NCBI RefSeq assembly: GCF_000025725.1
Contig: NC_013943.1
Coordinates: 2,418,001-2,482,000, forward strand
Origin: Denitrovibrio acetiphilus DSM 12809
GTDB taxonomy: Bacteria > Chrysiogenota > Deferribacteres > Deferribacterales > Geovibrionaceae
Reading direction: 5' to 3'
Length of the DNA stretch: 64,000 bases
Positions 29,509-38,898 of this stretch are shown piece after piece. The notes below the pieces were generated by a model. The model was given only the letters and a program-made list of their open reading frames with translations, was not told where the DNA came from and did no database searches. Position 1 is the stretch's first letter. Each line of letters begins with the position of its first letter. A program made the position numbers and the translations under genes.

Positions 29509-29627
29509 ACAGCATGGAAATAATTCTCAAAAAAAGATGGCTCACCTCATATCATGATATCTTTTCAAGTGTACCAAAGTGCAGTTGTTTTTATTAATTA
29601 ATCAATTATATTGTCTCTTAAACATGG

Positions 29628-29633
29628 TATAAT
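29628..29633 (+). promoter_or_regulatory. Extended -10 promoter of the PAS gene
   Basis: TGG-TATAAT (29625-29633) is an extended -10 element; no good -35 hexamer is visible at 17 bp. Transcription would begin about 22 nt before the ATG, leaving room for the AAGAGG ribosome-binding site. Confidence 0.5.
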
Positions 29634-29662
29634 TTTTTTATAAACACTCAAGAGGCTCATAT

Positions 29663-29986
29663 ATGGATGATATTTGCGGAGCAATGGTACAGATGAATGA
29701 CAAAGGCATCATAACGGCATGGAATGACAGTGCGGAAAATATTTTAGGATATACAGCAGATGAAGTGCTCGGAACTGATGGTATCCAAAAGATATTCATC
29801 AACAATGAAAAAGACAATATTCTGAATGTTGTAGAAACCGGAGAAGTATACTACAGCTTTGACTCGCATGTCTTAAACAAAGCAGGTGAAGTTCAGCCTG
29901 TGGCACTTGTTACGTCACCTCTGACCGACAGCGCAGGCAGCATCTCCGGCATTACGGTACTTATAAGCAATATTCTGCTTTTATAA
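29663..29986 (+). CDS. Stand-alone PAS domain protein
   Basis: 107 residues comprising one PAS domain and nothing else: MNDKGIITAWNDSAENILGY is the PAS core, then YTADEVLG and a PAC-like GEVQPVALVTSPL segment. No output domain, membrane helix or signal peptide. ATG behind AAGAGG. It is divergent from flgB and could serve as a small-ligand or partner sensor in the flagellar or two-component setting, but that is a guess from position. I see no reason to call it a fragment: start, RBS, promoter and stop are all in place. Confidence 0.75.
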   Translation: MDDICGAMVQMNDKGIITAWNDSAENILGYTADEVLGTDGIQKIFINNEKDNILNVVETGEVYYSFDSHVLNKAGEVQPVALVTSPLTDSAGSISGITVLISNILLL

Positions 29987-30132
29987 TAAATCCGGCCTAT
30001 ACATCTCCACTCATACTTTGCATAGAGCATGAGCGCCCCCTCCATTCCGTCCGGCTTTTGAAAAGTAAGCCGCTTTCAGATACATATTCAGCATACCTGT
30101 AATTGCTGGATGTAAATTCTTGTAAAAAATGC

Positions 30133-30145
30133 TATAAGTCACTTT
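30133..30145 (+). promoter_or_regulatory. Extended -10 box abutting the msbA-like start codon
   Basis: TGC-TATAAG ends at 30138, seven bases before the ATG, and no Shine-Dalgarno intervenes, so the transcript may be leaderless. The rest of the 158-bp interval after the PAS gene holds no recognised element. Confidence 0.4.
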
Positions 30146-31873
30146 ATGAACAATACAAAACGTATTTGGCAATATTTCAAAAAACATAAAATATTGATAG
30201 CAATAGCGTTTGTGTCTTCCATGGCTGTGTCTGGAACCGATGCGGCGATAGCATACATGGTCAAAGATATTCTTGATGGTATCTTTATATCAAAAGATGA
30301 GAAAATGCTTCGGCTGGTTCCCTTGATGATCATTTCTCTCTTCACTTTCAGGTGCGGCGCAAGATTTCTCCAGTCTTACTCAATCCAATATGCCGGACAA
30401 AAAGCTGTACAAAGCATCAGAGACGACATGTATCAGAAAATTATTCATCAGCCGATGAGTTATTTCAGTGAAAACAGCATTGGTATAATGATGACGAAAA
30501 TCATCAACGATGTATCAAACCTCCAGAGAGCAATATCGTCCGCTATGCGAATCTTCAGAAGCTCCCTGTCCATAGTCTTCCTGACCGGAATAGTCTTTTT
30601 TCAAAACCCTAAACTTGGTATATCTGTTTTCATACTTGCTCCGATACTGTTTCTTATAGTCCACAAATCCGGCAAAAAGATAAAGAAAACCAGCCATAAG
30701 ATTCAGGAATATACCGGAGAGATGGGCAGTGCTCTCAACGAAAGCTTCTCAGGAATACGGGTCGTTAAATCTTTTGCAGCCGAAATAAGAGAATACAGTA
30801 AATTCAAAAAAGTTGCCCTTTCGGAGCTGAAATATAAACTGCGGCAGGCAATGATAACATCTGTCAGCTCACCCATGATTGAAACACTCTCAGGATTCAG
30901 CATAGCGGCCATCATCTTATACGGTGGAACGATGGTTATCAGCGGTGAAACAACAACAGGGACTTTTTTCTCTTTTGTGACTGCTTTCGGCATGATGTTC
31001 GAACCAATCAAAAAACTTAATAACTATAACCAGATAATACAGGTTGCAAGGGCTTCTATGGAGAGAATATTCTCTGTTCTCGACACTGAAAACAGCATTC
31101 TGGACAACAATGGGGCACTTCAATGCAATGCAAATGAGAAAAACATTACATTTAAAAATGTTTCTTTCCGCTATAAACCCGACAGTGCAAAGGTTCTGGA
31201 CAACATATCCCTAAGCGTACCTTTCGGAACAAGCGTGGCACTTGTCGGTTCAAGCGGAGCAGGCAAAAGCTCACTAGTATCTCTTCTTCCGAGATTTTAC
31301 GATGTTACCGAAGGGGCTATCCAAATAGGCGGCACCGACCTTCGTGATTTCGACGTTTACTCTTTGCGCAGAAATATCTCAATCGTATCCCAGTCTGCAT
31401 TTCTATTTAACAATACAGTAAGATATAATATTGCCTATGGATTTGATAAGATAGAAGAAAGCAGAATCATTGAGGCTGCCGAACAGGCATATGCGACTGA
31501 CTTCATAAATGATCTGCCGGAAGGGCTGGATTCACTGCTGGGGGAGAGAGGATGCAAACTCTCAGGCGGTCAGAAACAAAGACTGACTATAGCCAGAGCG
31601 ATACTCATGAACAGTCCTGTGCTGATTCTGGATGAGGCAACAAGCGCACTGGACACAGAGTCGGAAAAAATCGTCCAGAAGGCACTCACAAACCTTATGA
31701 AAAACAAAACCAGCTTTACCATCGCCCACAGACTGTCCACAATAATCAATGCAGACATTATTGCCGTTATGGACAATGGAAAGATAATAGATACGGGTAC
31801 TCACACAGAACTTTTAGAAAAATCCGACATCTACTCCAAACTATTTGAAATGCAGTTCAAAAACTCCCGCTAA
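30146..31873 (+). CDS. msbA: MsbA-like lipid ABC exporter
   Basis: Inner-membrane half-transporter that flips lipid A-core or other lipids. The 575-residue protein has six membrane helices in residues about 15-310, then the ATPase domain: Walker A VGSSGAGKSSLV (about 372), signature LSGGQKQRLTIARA (about 475), Walker B VLILDEATSALD (about 494), H-loop AHRLST. Length matches MsbA. The lipid A genes of this window make that substrate plausible; general drug export cannot be excluded. Confidence 0.85.
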   Translation: MNNTKRIWQYFKKHKILIAIAFVSSMAVSGTDAAIAYMVKDILDGIFISKDEKMLRLVPLMIISLFTFRCGARFLQSYSIQYAGQKAVQSIRDDMYQKIIHQPMSYFSENSIGIMMTKIINDVSNLQRAISSAMRIFRSSLSIVFLTGIVFFQNPKLGISVFILAPILFLIVHKSGKKIKKTSHKIQEYTGEMGSALNESFSGIRVVKSFAAEIREYSKFKKVALSELKYKLRQAMITSVSSPMIETLSGFSIAAIILYGGTMVISGETTTGTFFSFVTAFGMMFEPIKKLNNYNQIIQVARASMERIFSVLDTENSILDNNGALQCNANEKNITFKNVSFRYKPDSAKVLDNISLSVPFGTSVALVGSSGAGKSSLVSLLPRFYDVTEGAIQIGGTDLRDFDVYSLRRNISIVSQSAFLFNNTVRYNIAYGFDKIEESRIIEAAEQAYATDFINDLPEGLDSLLGERGCKLSGGQKQRLTIARAILMNSPVLILDEATSALDTESEKIVQKALTNLMKNKTSFTIAHRLSTIINADIIAVMDNGKIIDTGTHTELLEKSDIYSKLFEMQFKNSR

Positions 31874-31906
31874 TAACTTTGTATTTATTAGGGAAGACCA
31901 AATCCG

Positions 31907-33328
31907 CTAACCTATTATATCCTCAATATTTAATCCATTCTCTTTATATTCATTCAGCTTATTGCGAAGCGTACGCACAGTTATACCGAGCATATCCGCC
32001 GCTTTTGTCCTGTTGCCGCCAGTCTCTTTAAGGGTCTTAATGATGAGTTCCCGCTCCATCTCTGCAATAGTTCCTGCAAAATCTATACCGGCAGAAACGC
32101 TATCCTCAGTGGTCTCGCAGCCTGTATAGCTGTCTGCTGCTGCAAGCTCTTGTTTATCCGTCATGAACTGGTTTATTGTTATACCGTGCAGAAAGAGATT
32201 TCTTTCGGATATCACCCCGTCACGACAGAGCACAACAGCACGTTCGATGGTGTGTTCAAGCTCACGTACATTCCCCGGCCAGTCATAATCCAAAAGTGCT
32301 TTCACAGCGTCATCTGTCATTTTACAGCTGCCTTTACCATTTATCTGGGCGTATTTTTCTGCAAAAAATGTCGCAAGCTCCATTATGTCTTCTTTACGTT
32401 CACGCAGAGGCGGAAGTTCAATAGAGATCACATTCAGTCTGTAATAAAGGTCTTCACGGAAATTTCCCTCATCGACCTCTTTTTTCAGCACCTTATTAGT
32501 GGTGGCAAGTATGCGTACATTTATTTTAAAAGGCTTTGTTCCGCCCAGTCTCTCAACTTCTTTCTCCTGAAGGACACGCAAAAGCTTCGCCTGAAGATGA
32601 AGGGGTATTTCACCAAGTTCATCAAGAAGTATCGTTCCGCCGTCAGCGAGCTCGAATTTGCCGGGTTTCCTGTTGACAGCTCCTGTGAACGCTCCCTTCT
32701 CATAGCCGAACAGCTCACTCTCCATGAGGTTTTCCGGCAGCGCGGCACAGTTCACAGCGACAAAAGCCCCTGATGAACGGTTTGAATTTTCATGTATGTA
32801 TCTGGCAAAAACTTCCTTTCCTGTCCCTGATTCTCCGGTAATGAGAACAGTTGCTTCGCTGGCTGCAACATCCCTCGCCAGAGAGAAAAGCTGAGCCATA
32901 AAAGCGGAACGAAAGATCGCAGTATTCTTCTTCCTTTTAACAGCCGGCGCAGTCTCTTCTATCTCCAGAACTCTCCGCACAAGCTCTTCTATAACTTCCG
33001 GCGCAAAGGGCTTCAGTATATAGTCATAGGCTCCAAGCTTAAGGGCATCCACCGCATTGTTGACTGTTCCGAATGCGGTTACAAAACAAAGGGGGGTAGT
33101 GATCCCAGCGGACTGGATCATATTCATCATGGTCATTCCGTCAACGTTAGGCATACGCATATCACTTACAATGAGGTCATAGGCATTCTTTGATGCTTTC
33201 TCAAACCCCTCCTGTCCGTCAGTGGCGATTTCCACAGAAACACCCATCCGGCGTACTGTTTCAAGCATCGCTTCACGCATATTATCGTCATCGTCAACTA
33301 TAAGTATTTTCTTTGATGTTAAATCCAT
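31907..33328 (-). CDS. Sigma-54 dependent response regulator, FlrC/FleR-like
   Basis: NtrC-type activator of 473 residues from ATG 33326-33328 (AAGGAAATGGTT upstream; a longer in-frame reading overlaps the kinase gene). Receiver domain with phospho-Asp in IVSDMRMPNVDG (about 55), AAA+ domain with Walker A GESGTGKEVF (about 165), the RpoN-contact loop YEKGAFTGA (about 228), and a C-terminal Fis-type helix-turn-helix GGNRTKAADMLGITVRTLRN. Paired with the histidine kinase just upstream; with the flgB sigma-54 promoter nearby it is the natural flagellar class regulator. Confidence 0.9.
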   Translation of the reverse strand: MDLTSKKILIVDDDDNMREAMLETVRRMGVSVEIATDGQEGFEKASKNAYDLIVSDMRMPNVDGMTMMNMIQSAGITTPLCFVTAFGTVNNAVDALKLGAYDYILKPFAPEVIEELVRRVLEIEETAPAVKRKKNTAIFRSAFMAQLFSLARDVAASEATVLITGESGTGKEVFARYIHENSNRSSGAFVAVNCAALPENLMESELFGYEKGAFTGAVNRKPGKFELADGGTILLDELGEIPLHLQAKLLRVLQEKEVERLGGTKPFKINVRILATTNKVLKKEVDEGNFREDLYYRLNVISIELPPLRERKEDIMELATFFAEKYAQINGKGSCKMTDDAVKALLDYDWPGNVRELEHTIERAVVLCRDGVISERNLFLHGITINQFMTDKQELAAADSYTGCETTEDSVSAGIDFAGTIAEMERELIIKTLKETGGNRTKAADMLGITVRTLRNKLNEYKENGLNIEDIIG

Positions 33329-33350
33329 AACCATTTCCTTATAAAAACTA

Positions 33351-34478
33351 TTAAACCGGAAGCTCCACTCTGAATCTCGTATAGCTGCTGCCGTCACTTT
33401 CTACTGTAATGTTCCCTTCGTGAGCCTTGACTATCTTATAAACAATCGCAAGCCCCAGACCGGTTCCTTTCGCTTTTGTTGTCTGAAAAGGGATAAAGAG
33501 TTTCTTACGCCGCTCTTTTGTAATTCCGGTTCCTTTGTCTGAGACAATGAATCCGCTCACATCTCCTTCAGAAAAAGAATCCATAACTATCTCGCCTTTT
33601 TCAGAGCTTGCATCTATCGCGTTATGCACAAGGTTCATGACAACCTGTTTAAAGAGCTCCATATCACAGCGGAGCATGTGCTCCTCATCTATCCTGTTGA
33701 TAAATTTAATTTTCTTCTCGCGCATGAGATGCTGCATGTAAAGTATAACATCATCAACGATATCAGCCACATAGTGCTCCGACTTAACAAGCTGTATTTC
33801 TTTGGTAAATATAAGAATATTATTAATAATAGAATTAATCGTCCTAACACCTTTAACGATGGAACGGGTCAGCTTCATCCCCGGTTCATTCTTTTGCAGG
33901 TCACGCTCAAGAAGGGATGCAAAAAGTTCTATGCTCCCCAGCGGGTTTCTTATGTCGTGGGCGATATTTGCAGCCATCTCCCCCATCAGTTTAAGTTTTT
34001 CATCTCGCTGCTTTTCCATCTCCAGATGACGCAGGTGGGTGATGTCATTGATAACATAGACATAGCCTCTCTGCTCGTCAGTGTCCAGAAGTCCCACAGA
34101 CAGACGAAATGTCAGTCCGCCCTCTTCATGGTCAAAAACGCCGGCACGGCTGTATGCCCTGAGCATTCCTGAAAAAATATCTTCTCCTATTTCATATATC
34201 AGCTGATCAGCAACAGGATTTTTCACCAAAACTTTAAAGCTTTCATCCACAGCAATAACACAGCTATTTGAGTTATTAAGGACAGATTCCATAAGACCGG
34301 ACAATTTCGAAAGCTCGGCATTTTTTTCCTGAACCTCTTCCCGAAGTTTTTTTGCTTCAGCCTCAATTATGGCGTACTTATCCTCAAGCTGTCTGGACGC
34401 TTTATTAAACTGTTCGAATGCCTCCATAAGCATGGCAAGCTCTTTCGACTGATCTACTTTGTCAGGTTTTTCCGCCAC
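33351..34478 (-). CDS. PAS-containing histidine kinase, FlrB/FleS-like
   Basis: Cytoplasmic sensor kinase of 375 residues: N-terminal coiled coil (about 20-65), PAS domain (about 65-165), H-box NIAHDIRNPLGSIELFASLL (about 178), N-box MNLVHNAIDASSEKG, and the G-boxes DKGTGITKE and GTGLGLAIVYKIV. No membrane helix, so it senses an internal signal, as FlrB does. Overlaps the TPR gene by 25 bp upstream and precedes its regulator by 22 bp. Confidence 0.9.
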   Translation of the reverse strand: MAEKPDKVDQSKELAMLMEAFEQFNKASRQLEDKYAIIEAEAKKLREEVQEKNAELSKLSGLMESVLNNSNSCVIAVDESFKVLVKNPVADQLIYEIGEDIFSGMLRAYSRAGVFDHEEGGLTFRLSVGLLDTDEQRGYVYVINDITHLRHLEMEKQRDEKLKLMGEMAANIAHDIRNPLGSIELFASLLERDLQKNEPGMKLTRSIVKGVRTINSIINNILIFTKEIQLVKSEHYVADIVDDVILYMQHLMREKKIKFINRIDEEHMLRCDMELFKQVVMNLVHNAIDASSEKGEIVMDSFSEGDVSGFIVSDKGTGITKERRKKLFIPFQTTKAKGTGLGLAIVYKIVKAHEGNITVESDGSSYTRFRVELPV

Positions 34479-37075
34479 TTGATCTCCTCCAGTTCGCTTC
34501 TAGCCGCACTTGCATAGACAGAGCCTGGGACACTCTCAAGAAGCTCCATCAGAGCGTTGACAGCCTGTTCGTCCTTCCCCTGCATTTTGCGGTATGTTTT
34601 TCCGAGATAATAAAGTCCTTCGGCTCTCTTTTCGTCCCTCGGGCTGTATTGCAGTTTAAATTTCTCCAGCGCGGTCGCCGCATTTTCAAAATTATTTCTT
34701 TTATAATAAGATATTCCCGTGTCCAGATATACCTCTTCATATCCGTCAAAGCGTGTTCCCTCGTCCCGGTCCAGCTTCTGAGTCAGATCAAAAAGGATTG
34801 ACTCCCTCTTCAGGTCATCGAAAACATCTTTACTGATGCTATACATCTTTTGCGCTGCATATGCTTTATTATTCGTATACTTTTTCAGCAGCTCAATGAG
34901 GTAGTCAGGTCTGGTGTTCTCAAGCTCCTGAACAAGAAACCCCATCATATTATCTGTAAAAACATCTGGACTTACATCAGTTTTTAACTGGTCAAGCATA
35001 ATAGCTGTCATGAGATAATAAGGGTTCTGCTTATCTTCAACCTGGTTAAGCATCGTAAGAGACTGGTCTTTCATCCCCATTTTGAAAAGTGAAAATGCTG
35101 TGATACTTTTCACTTTATCTCTGAATATACGGTCTCCACCATTTTGTATAAAATCTGAATTCTGTTCATTAAGACCAATTATATTTATAAATTCATTTTT
35201 TTCATAATAATCATCAATTGTTATGGAAATAGCATCCTTCTGAATATTTGACGCCTCAGTAAGATGCGCCCCCTCAGGGAACGACACCCGATATTCTGAC
35301 GCTGCAATGACAGCATCTGTCAGGTGCCCCTGCTGGTAAAGTTCCTGAGCATAGGCAAACTTAGCTTCTTCCAGCATCGCAACCCACTTATCAGGGTTTA
35401 TAAGATCATCATTTTCAAGCAGAAATTTCGTGAGATCATCTATTGTTTCTTTATACTGACCTGCTGCGAACCTGTCTCTTATATCTCCGAAGCGTATATC
35501 CTGGAGGATTTCAAGTGCCTCTCTTTTATGTTTAGTATCCGGAAACACCTCCAGCATGCCTTCGATAAGCTGCTGGGCAAGTGCGTAATTAGATTTGCTA
35601 TACGCATCTTTTGCTTTTGTGAGTGTTATCTGCTGCCGGATATCGTAAACCTCAGGCAGGTGATCTGAAGTAAAATTCTTTCTTATGAAATTTTCAACCC
35701 TCTTGTCAGCATCCTCATATTTATTCTGTTTAAAAAATGCTTTGATCAACACAAGCTCTGCTTCTGCACGAATATCCAGATCATCAGAATTCAGAGCAGA
35801 CTCCAAAGCGGTTTCCCACTCTTCCGGCATCTTCTCTTCTATGTGTCTCCGTGCAAACATGACAGCACAGAGCAAACCGCCCTTCTTCTCTTTGTATACC
35901 TGTCTGCATATATCAAGGCGTGCATCAACGGCATCACCCTTATTCTCTTTCTCAAGCATGATAGCAGACCTGTACATAGACATATCCGCAAGCTCGTCAG
36001 ATGGGTAAAGGGAATAAACTTTTTCAAAAGCCTCTCGAGCAACACCGAACTTATTCCTGCTGCTGAGAACTTCCCCCATGGTATAAAGCTCTTCCGCACC
36101 GAGAAGCCCAAGTTCCTCTTTATGGTCGAGTACAGTCAGAAACGTTTTATAGGCAAGATCAAAATCTTTCCTTTTGGCATGCAGCATCCCTATCTTTGCA
36201 GTCTGTATGGTAAAGGTTTCAGGGAAATTATATATGACATTCTCATGAGCATCAATTGCCTGAACATACTGTCCTGATTTCGAATATATCTCTGCGATAC
36301 GCTCATACGACATCTTCCGTATATCCCTGTCACGTAATGATTTAATTATATTATTATAAGAGAATACCGCCTCACTGTAAAGCATGGCGAGTTCCTTTGC
36401 CTCTGCTGTTTTAATCAGCACATCCTTTTTCCTGAAAGAATCCGGATACTGCTTAAGGAAATCATCAAAAATCCGTGCGGCAAAGATATAATTGTCGTCA
36501 GACTGCTCACCCATTTTGAAATAGATCATCCCCATACGGAAAAGACCTTCCTGCCTGTAATATCCTTCTATACCGGAATTAAGAAAGTTTTCCGCGAGAG
36601 AAAGAGCATATGGCAGGTCTTCCTCCGCCATAGCGTCATCCATCATCCCCAGAACCTCTTCTGCGTTTTTATCTGCCAGAATCCTGTCAGTTGACTTAAT
36701 CAGAGGCTGTTCGATGCCGTAACCAAGCTGTATGTCGTCAGAAGTTTTCTTCCTCGCTGCGGTGATGAGAATATCACCTTTGCTTCTGCTGAGGGTATAG
36801 TCAGTATTAGGAAAGAAAGAGAGAGTGACCATTCTGCCATCCACGGAGAGGGATTTTATGAACGGGTCATTGAAGCTTCCGGCCGCATCTGCGGAAAGGG
36901 GTGTCGTGAGCTCCACAACCATTCTGCTCTCCCCTTCACTGACAGAAACGATGCTTTCTGCCATGCCGGATATTATAAATTCAGAAAAATGACCATTATT
37001 GCGGATATAAACACCCGCAGCAAAAGCCATATGAAACATCAAAAAGGTTAAAAGTATGAAAAATATTCTACCCAT
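34454..37075 (-). CDS. Large exported TPR-repeat protein
   Basis: 873 residues. A signal peptide (FFILLTFLMFHMAFAAG, cleavage near 20) leads into a beta-rich N-terminal stretch resembling an AMIN-type domain (about 25-110), then many tetratricopeptide repeats to the C-terminus; the last reads AEGLYYLGKTYRKMQGKDEQ. It is likely periplasmic. It is first in the TPR-kinase-regulator operon and overlaps the kinase. Function unknown; a link to flagellar or envelope assembly is inferred from the operon only. Confidence 0.8.
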   Translation of the reverse strand: MGRIFFILLTFLMFHMAFAAGVYIRNNGHFSEFIISGMAESIVSVSEGESRMVVELTTPLSADAAGSFNDPFIKSLSVDGRMVTLSFFPNTDYTLSRSKGDILITAARKKTSDDIQLGYGIEQPLIKSTDRILADKNAEEVLGMMDDAMAEEDLPYALSLAENFLNSGIEGYYRQEGLFRMGMIYFKMGEQSDDNYIFAARIFDDFLKQYPDSFRKKDVLIKTAEAKELAMLYSEAVFSYNNIIKSLRDRDIRKMSYERIAEIYSKSGQYVQAIDAHENVIYNFPETFTIQTAKIGMLHAKRKDFDLAYKTFLTVLDHKEELGLLGAEELYTMGEVLSSRNKFGVAREAFEKVYSLYPSDELADMSMYRSAIMLEKENKGDAVDARLDICRQVYKEKKGGLLCAVMFARRHIEEKMPEEWETALESALNSDDLDIRAEAELVLIKAFFKQNKYEDADKRVENFIRKNFTSDHLPEVYDIRQQITLTKAKDAYSKSNYALAQQLIEGMLEVFPDTKHKREALEILQDIRFGDIRDRFAAGQYKETIDDLTKFLLENDDLINPDKWVAMLEEAKFAYAQELYQQGHLTDAVIAASEYRVSFPEGAHLTEASNIQKDAISITIDDYYEKNEFINIIGLNEQNSDFIQNGGDRIFRDKVKSITAFSLFKMGMKDQSLTMLNQVEDKQNPYYLMTAIMLDQLKTDVSPDVFTDNMMGFLVQELENTRPDYLIELLKKYTNNKAYAAQKMYSISKDVFDDLKRESILFDLTQKLDRDEGTRFDGYEEVYLDTGISYYKRNNFENAATALEKFKLQYSPRDEKRAEGLYYLGKTYRKMQGKDEQAVNALMELLESVPGSVYASAARSELEEIKWRKNLTK

Positions 37076-37081
37076 TGGCTT

Positions 37082-37110
37082 ATTCTACAATAAGGCGTTA
37101 AACCCTGCAA
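37082..37110 (-). promoter_or_regulatory. Probable promoter of the TPR-kinase-regulator operon
   Basis: TTGCAG (37105-37110) and TAGAAT (37082-37087) are 17 bp apart; the -10 ends six bases before the ATG at 37075 and there is no Shine-Dalgarno, so the mRNA may be leaderless. Confidence 0.45.
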
Positions 37111-37131
37111 CTATCCTTTGTTGATTATTTG

Positions 37132-37160
37132 TTGAAGACTCGCTTTAATCATGGTAACTT
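37132..37160 (+). promoter_or_regulatory. Probable cheV promoter
   Basis: TTGAAG (37132-37137) and TAACTT (37155-37160) with a 17-bp spacer and a TG one base before the -10 (extended -10). The cheV ribosome-binding site GAGGGTG follows. Confidence 0.5.
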
Positions 37161-37184
37161 AAGTAACAAACACGAGGGTGAAAC

Positions 37185-38075
37185 ATGGCACTAGATCACG
37201 GAATACTGCTCGAAACAGGAACCAACGAATTCGAAATCGTTGAATTTATTATCAAATCAGACACAAAAGAGCACCACTTCGGCATAAATGTGGCAAAAGT
37301 AAGGGAAGTTATCAGATTTCCCGAAATTGTCAAAGTGCCGGATGCCCACCCAAGTGTCGTGGGTACAGCTAATATCAGACAAAAGCTAATACCGATAATA
37401 GATCTTGCTCAGTGGCTGGAGCTAAAGTATGACGAGGATTATAAAGAAAAAAAGATCATCGTAACCTTCTTTAACCACCAATATAACGGCTTTGTAGTGG
37501 ACGAAGTTGTCCGTATACACCGCATAACATGGGCGGATATAAAAGATTACTCATCCATCACAGATTTCAGTCTGGTTGAAACTGTGCTCGGCGTTGTAGA
37601 CATAGGGGGCAACCTTATACAGCTCCTCGACTTTGAAAAAATCGTTCTGGAGCTCAACCCTGAAACAGGACTGAAAGACATTGAAGTTGACTACTCTAAA
37701 GCACCCCAGAGAGAAGGAAAAACTGTTTATCTTGCAGAAGACTCAAGCGTTATCAGACGTTTCCTGCATTCACATCTGGAACAGTCCGGTTATACCACTT
37801 TCTCTTTTGAGAATGGCAAACTTCTTTTAAACAAAATGAAAGAACAGCTTCCCGACTTAGTTGTCACCGACCTTGAAATGCCTGTGACAGATGGAGCCTT
37901 TGTAGTTAAAACTATCAGATCACATCCGGATACAAGAGACCTTCCCGTACTGGTTTTCTCTTCTCTGGCATCCGAAGAAAATGAAAGAAAAGTTATGAGT
38001 GTCGGAGCAAACCGGTTCATAGGCAAGCCGGACACAGACATACTCGTCAATGAAGTAGATAAATATTTAATATAG
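37185..38075 (+). CDS. cheV: Chemotaxis coupling protein CheV
   Basis: CheW-receiver fusion of 296 residues. The CheW part (about 15-165) shows HFGINVAKVREVIRFPEI and GTANIRQKLIPIIDLAQWL; the receiver (about 180-296) has acidic AEDSS, phospho-Asp in VVTDLEMPVTDG and the conserved lysine in FIGKPD. Couples receptors to CheA and acts as a phosphate sink or adaptation element. It probably shares a transcript with ybgF (12-bp gap). Confidence 0.94.
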   Translation: MALDHGILLETGTNEFEIVEFIIKSDTKEHHFGINVAKVREVIRFPEIVKVPDAHPSVVGTANIRQKLIPIIDLAQWLELKYDEDYKEKKIIVTFFNHQYNGFVVDEVVRIHRITWADIKDYSSITDFSLVETVLGVVDIGGNLIQLLDFEKIVLELNPETGLKDIEVDYSKAPQREGKTVYLAEDSSVIRRFLHSHLEQSGYTTFSFENGKLLLNKMKEQLPDLVVTDLEMPVTDGAFVVKTIRSHPDTRDLPVLVFSSLASEENERKVMSVGANRFIGKPDTDILVNEVDKYLI

Positions 38076-38086
38076 AAGGAGAAGTT

Positions 38087-38842
38087 ATGTACAAGAAGTT
38101 TTTAATTGTTATGATAGCGGGACTTTCCCTTTCTGCCTGTACAGGCAATCAGGATCTTGTCCAGCAAAGTCTTAATAACATCAAGGATGAAATGCTCGGC
38201 ATTCAGTCTACTATAGGCGACATGCAGGTTCAGATACAGGGACTGGATAAAGATATCCGTGTAAACACCGAAAGTATCAACAGAAACTCAGATGCGATTT
38301 CGCAGCTTCGTGAAGAGATGACAGTTACCAACTCTGACGTTATGGAAATAAAAGAACGCGTTACAGAGCTTGAAAGAACTAAAATGGAACTTTCTGCCGA
38401 TCACTCCCCAATAGTAATGAAATCCGGCGACGAGGAAGTTATTATTGTAGAAGACAACATTCAGGACAAAATTGGTCTCTACACCTATGCATACGAACTG
38501 TACCGCAACGGTAAATACGCCGAAAGCGAAACAAAATTTAATGAATTTCTTATGAAATATCCTGACGTGGAAAGATCTGACAATGCAATGTACTGGCTCG
38601 GTGAAATCAAATATGCCGAAAAAGATTACGAAAGTGCAGTAATGAAATTTCAGGAACTGGTTGAAAGGTATCCCGAAGGTAACAAAGTACCGGACGCACT
38701 TCTGAAAATGGGCTACAGCTACGGCAATATCTCTGATAAAGACAACGCTGTTAAGTCGCTTCAGAAAGTTGTCAATATGTACCCTGAGTCAGATGCGGCA
38801 AGGCTCGCAACTCAGAAACTTCGCTTCTGGGGCGTAAACTAG
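38087..38842 (+). CDS. ybgF: YbgF/CpoB-like TPR lipoprotein
   Basis: 251-residue lipoprotein with lipobox LSAC (about 15-18), a trimerising coiled coil (about 30-105) and C-terminal tetratricopeptide repeats (AYELYRNGKYAESETKF, MYWLGEIKYAEKDYESA). This is the Tol-Pal associated YbgF/CpoB architecture, except that a lipid anchor replaces the usual cleavable signal. No tol or pal genes are adjacent. BamD-like proteins lack the coiled coil, so I prefer YbgF. Confidence 0.8.
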   Translation: MYKKFLIVMIAGLSLSACTGNQDLVQQSLNNIKDEMLGIQSTIGDMQVQIQGLDKDIRVNTESINRNSDAISQLREEMTVTNSDVMEIKERVTELERTKMELSADHSPIVMKSGDEEVIIVEDNIQDKIGLYTYAYELYRNGKYAESETKFNEFLMKYPDVERSDNAMYWLGEIKYAEKDYESAVMKFQELVERYPEGNKVPDALLKMGYSYGNISDKDNAVKSLQKVVNMYPESDAARLATQKLRFWGVN

Positions 38843-38864
38843 AATTATATTCAGAAACATACAT

Positions 38865-38895
38865 TAAAAGGCGGAGCACTTGCTCCGCCTTTTTT
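38865..38895. terminator. Bidirectional terminator between ybgF and glyA
   Basis: GGCGGAGC-ACTT-GCTCCGCC (38869-38888) flanked by AAAA and TTTTTT, so it works for both converging genes. Confidence 0.93.
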
Positions 38896-38898
38896 CGT

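Noticed and set aside
33329-33397. Longer N-terminus for the FlrC-like regulator
   Set aside because: The extension lies inside the kinase gene and precedes the receiver domain with unrelated sequence; AAGGAAATGGTT fits the ATG at 33328.
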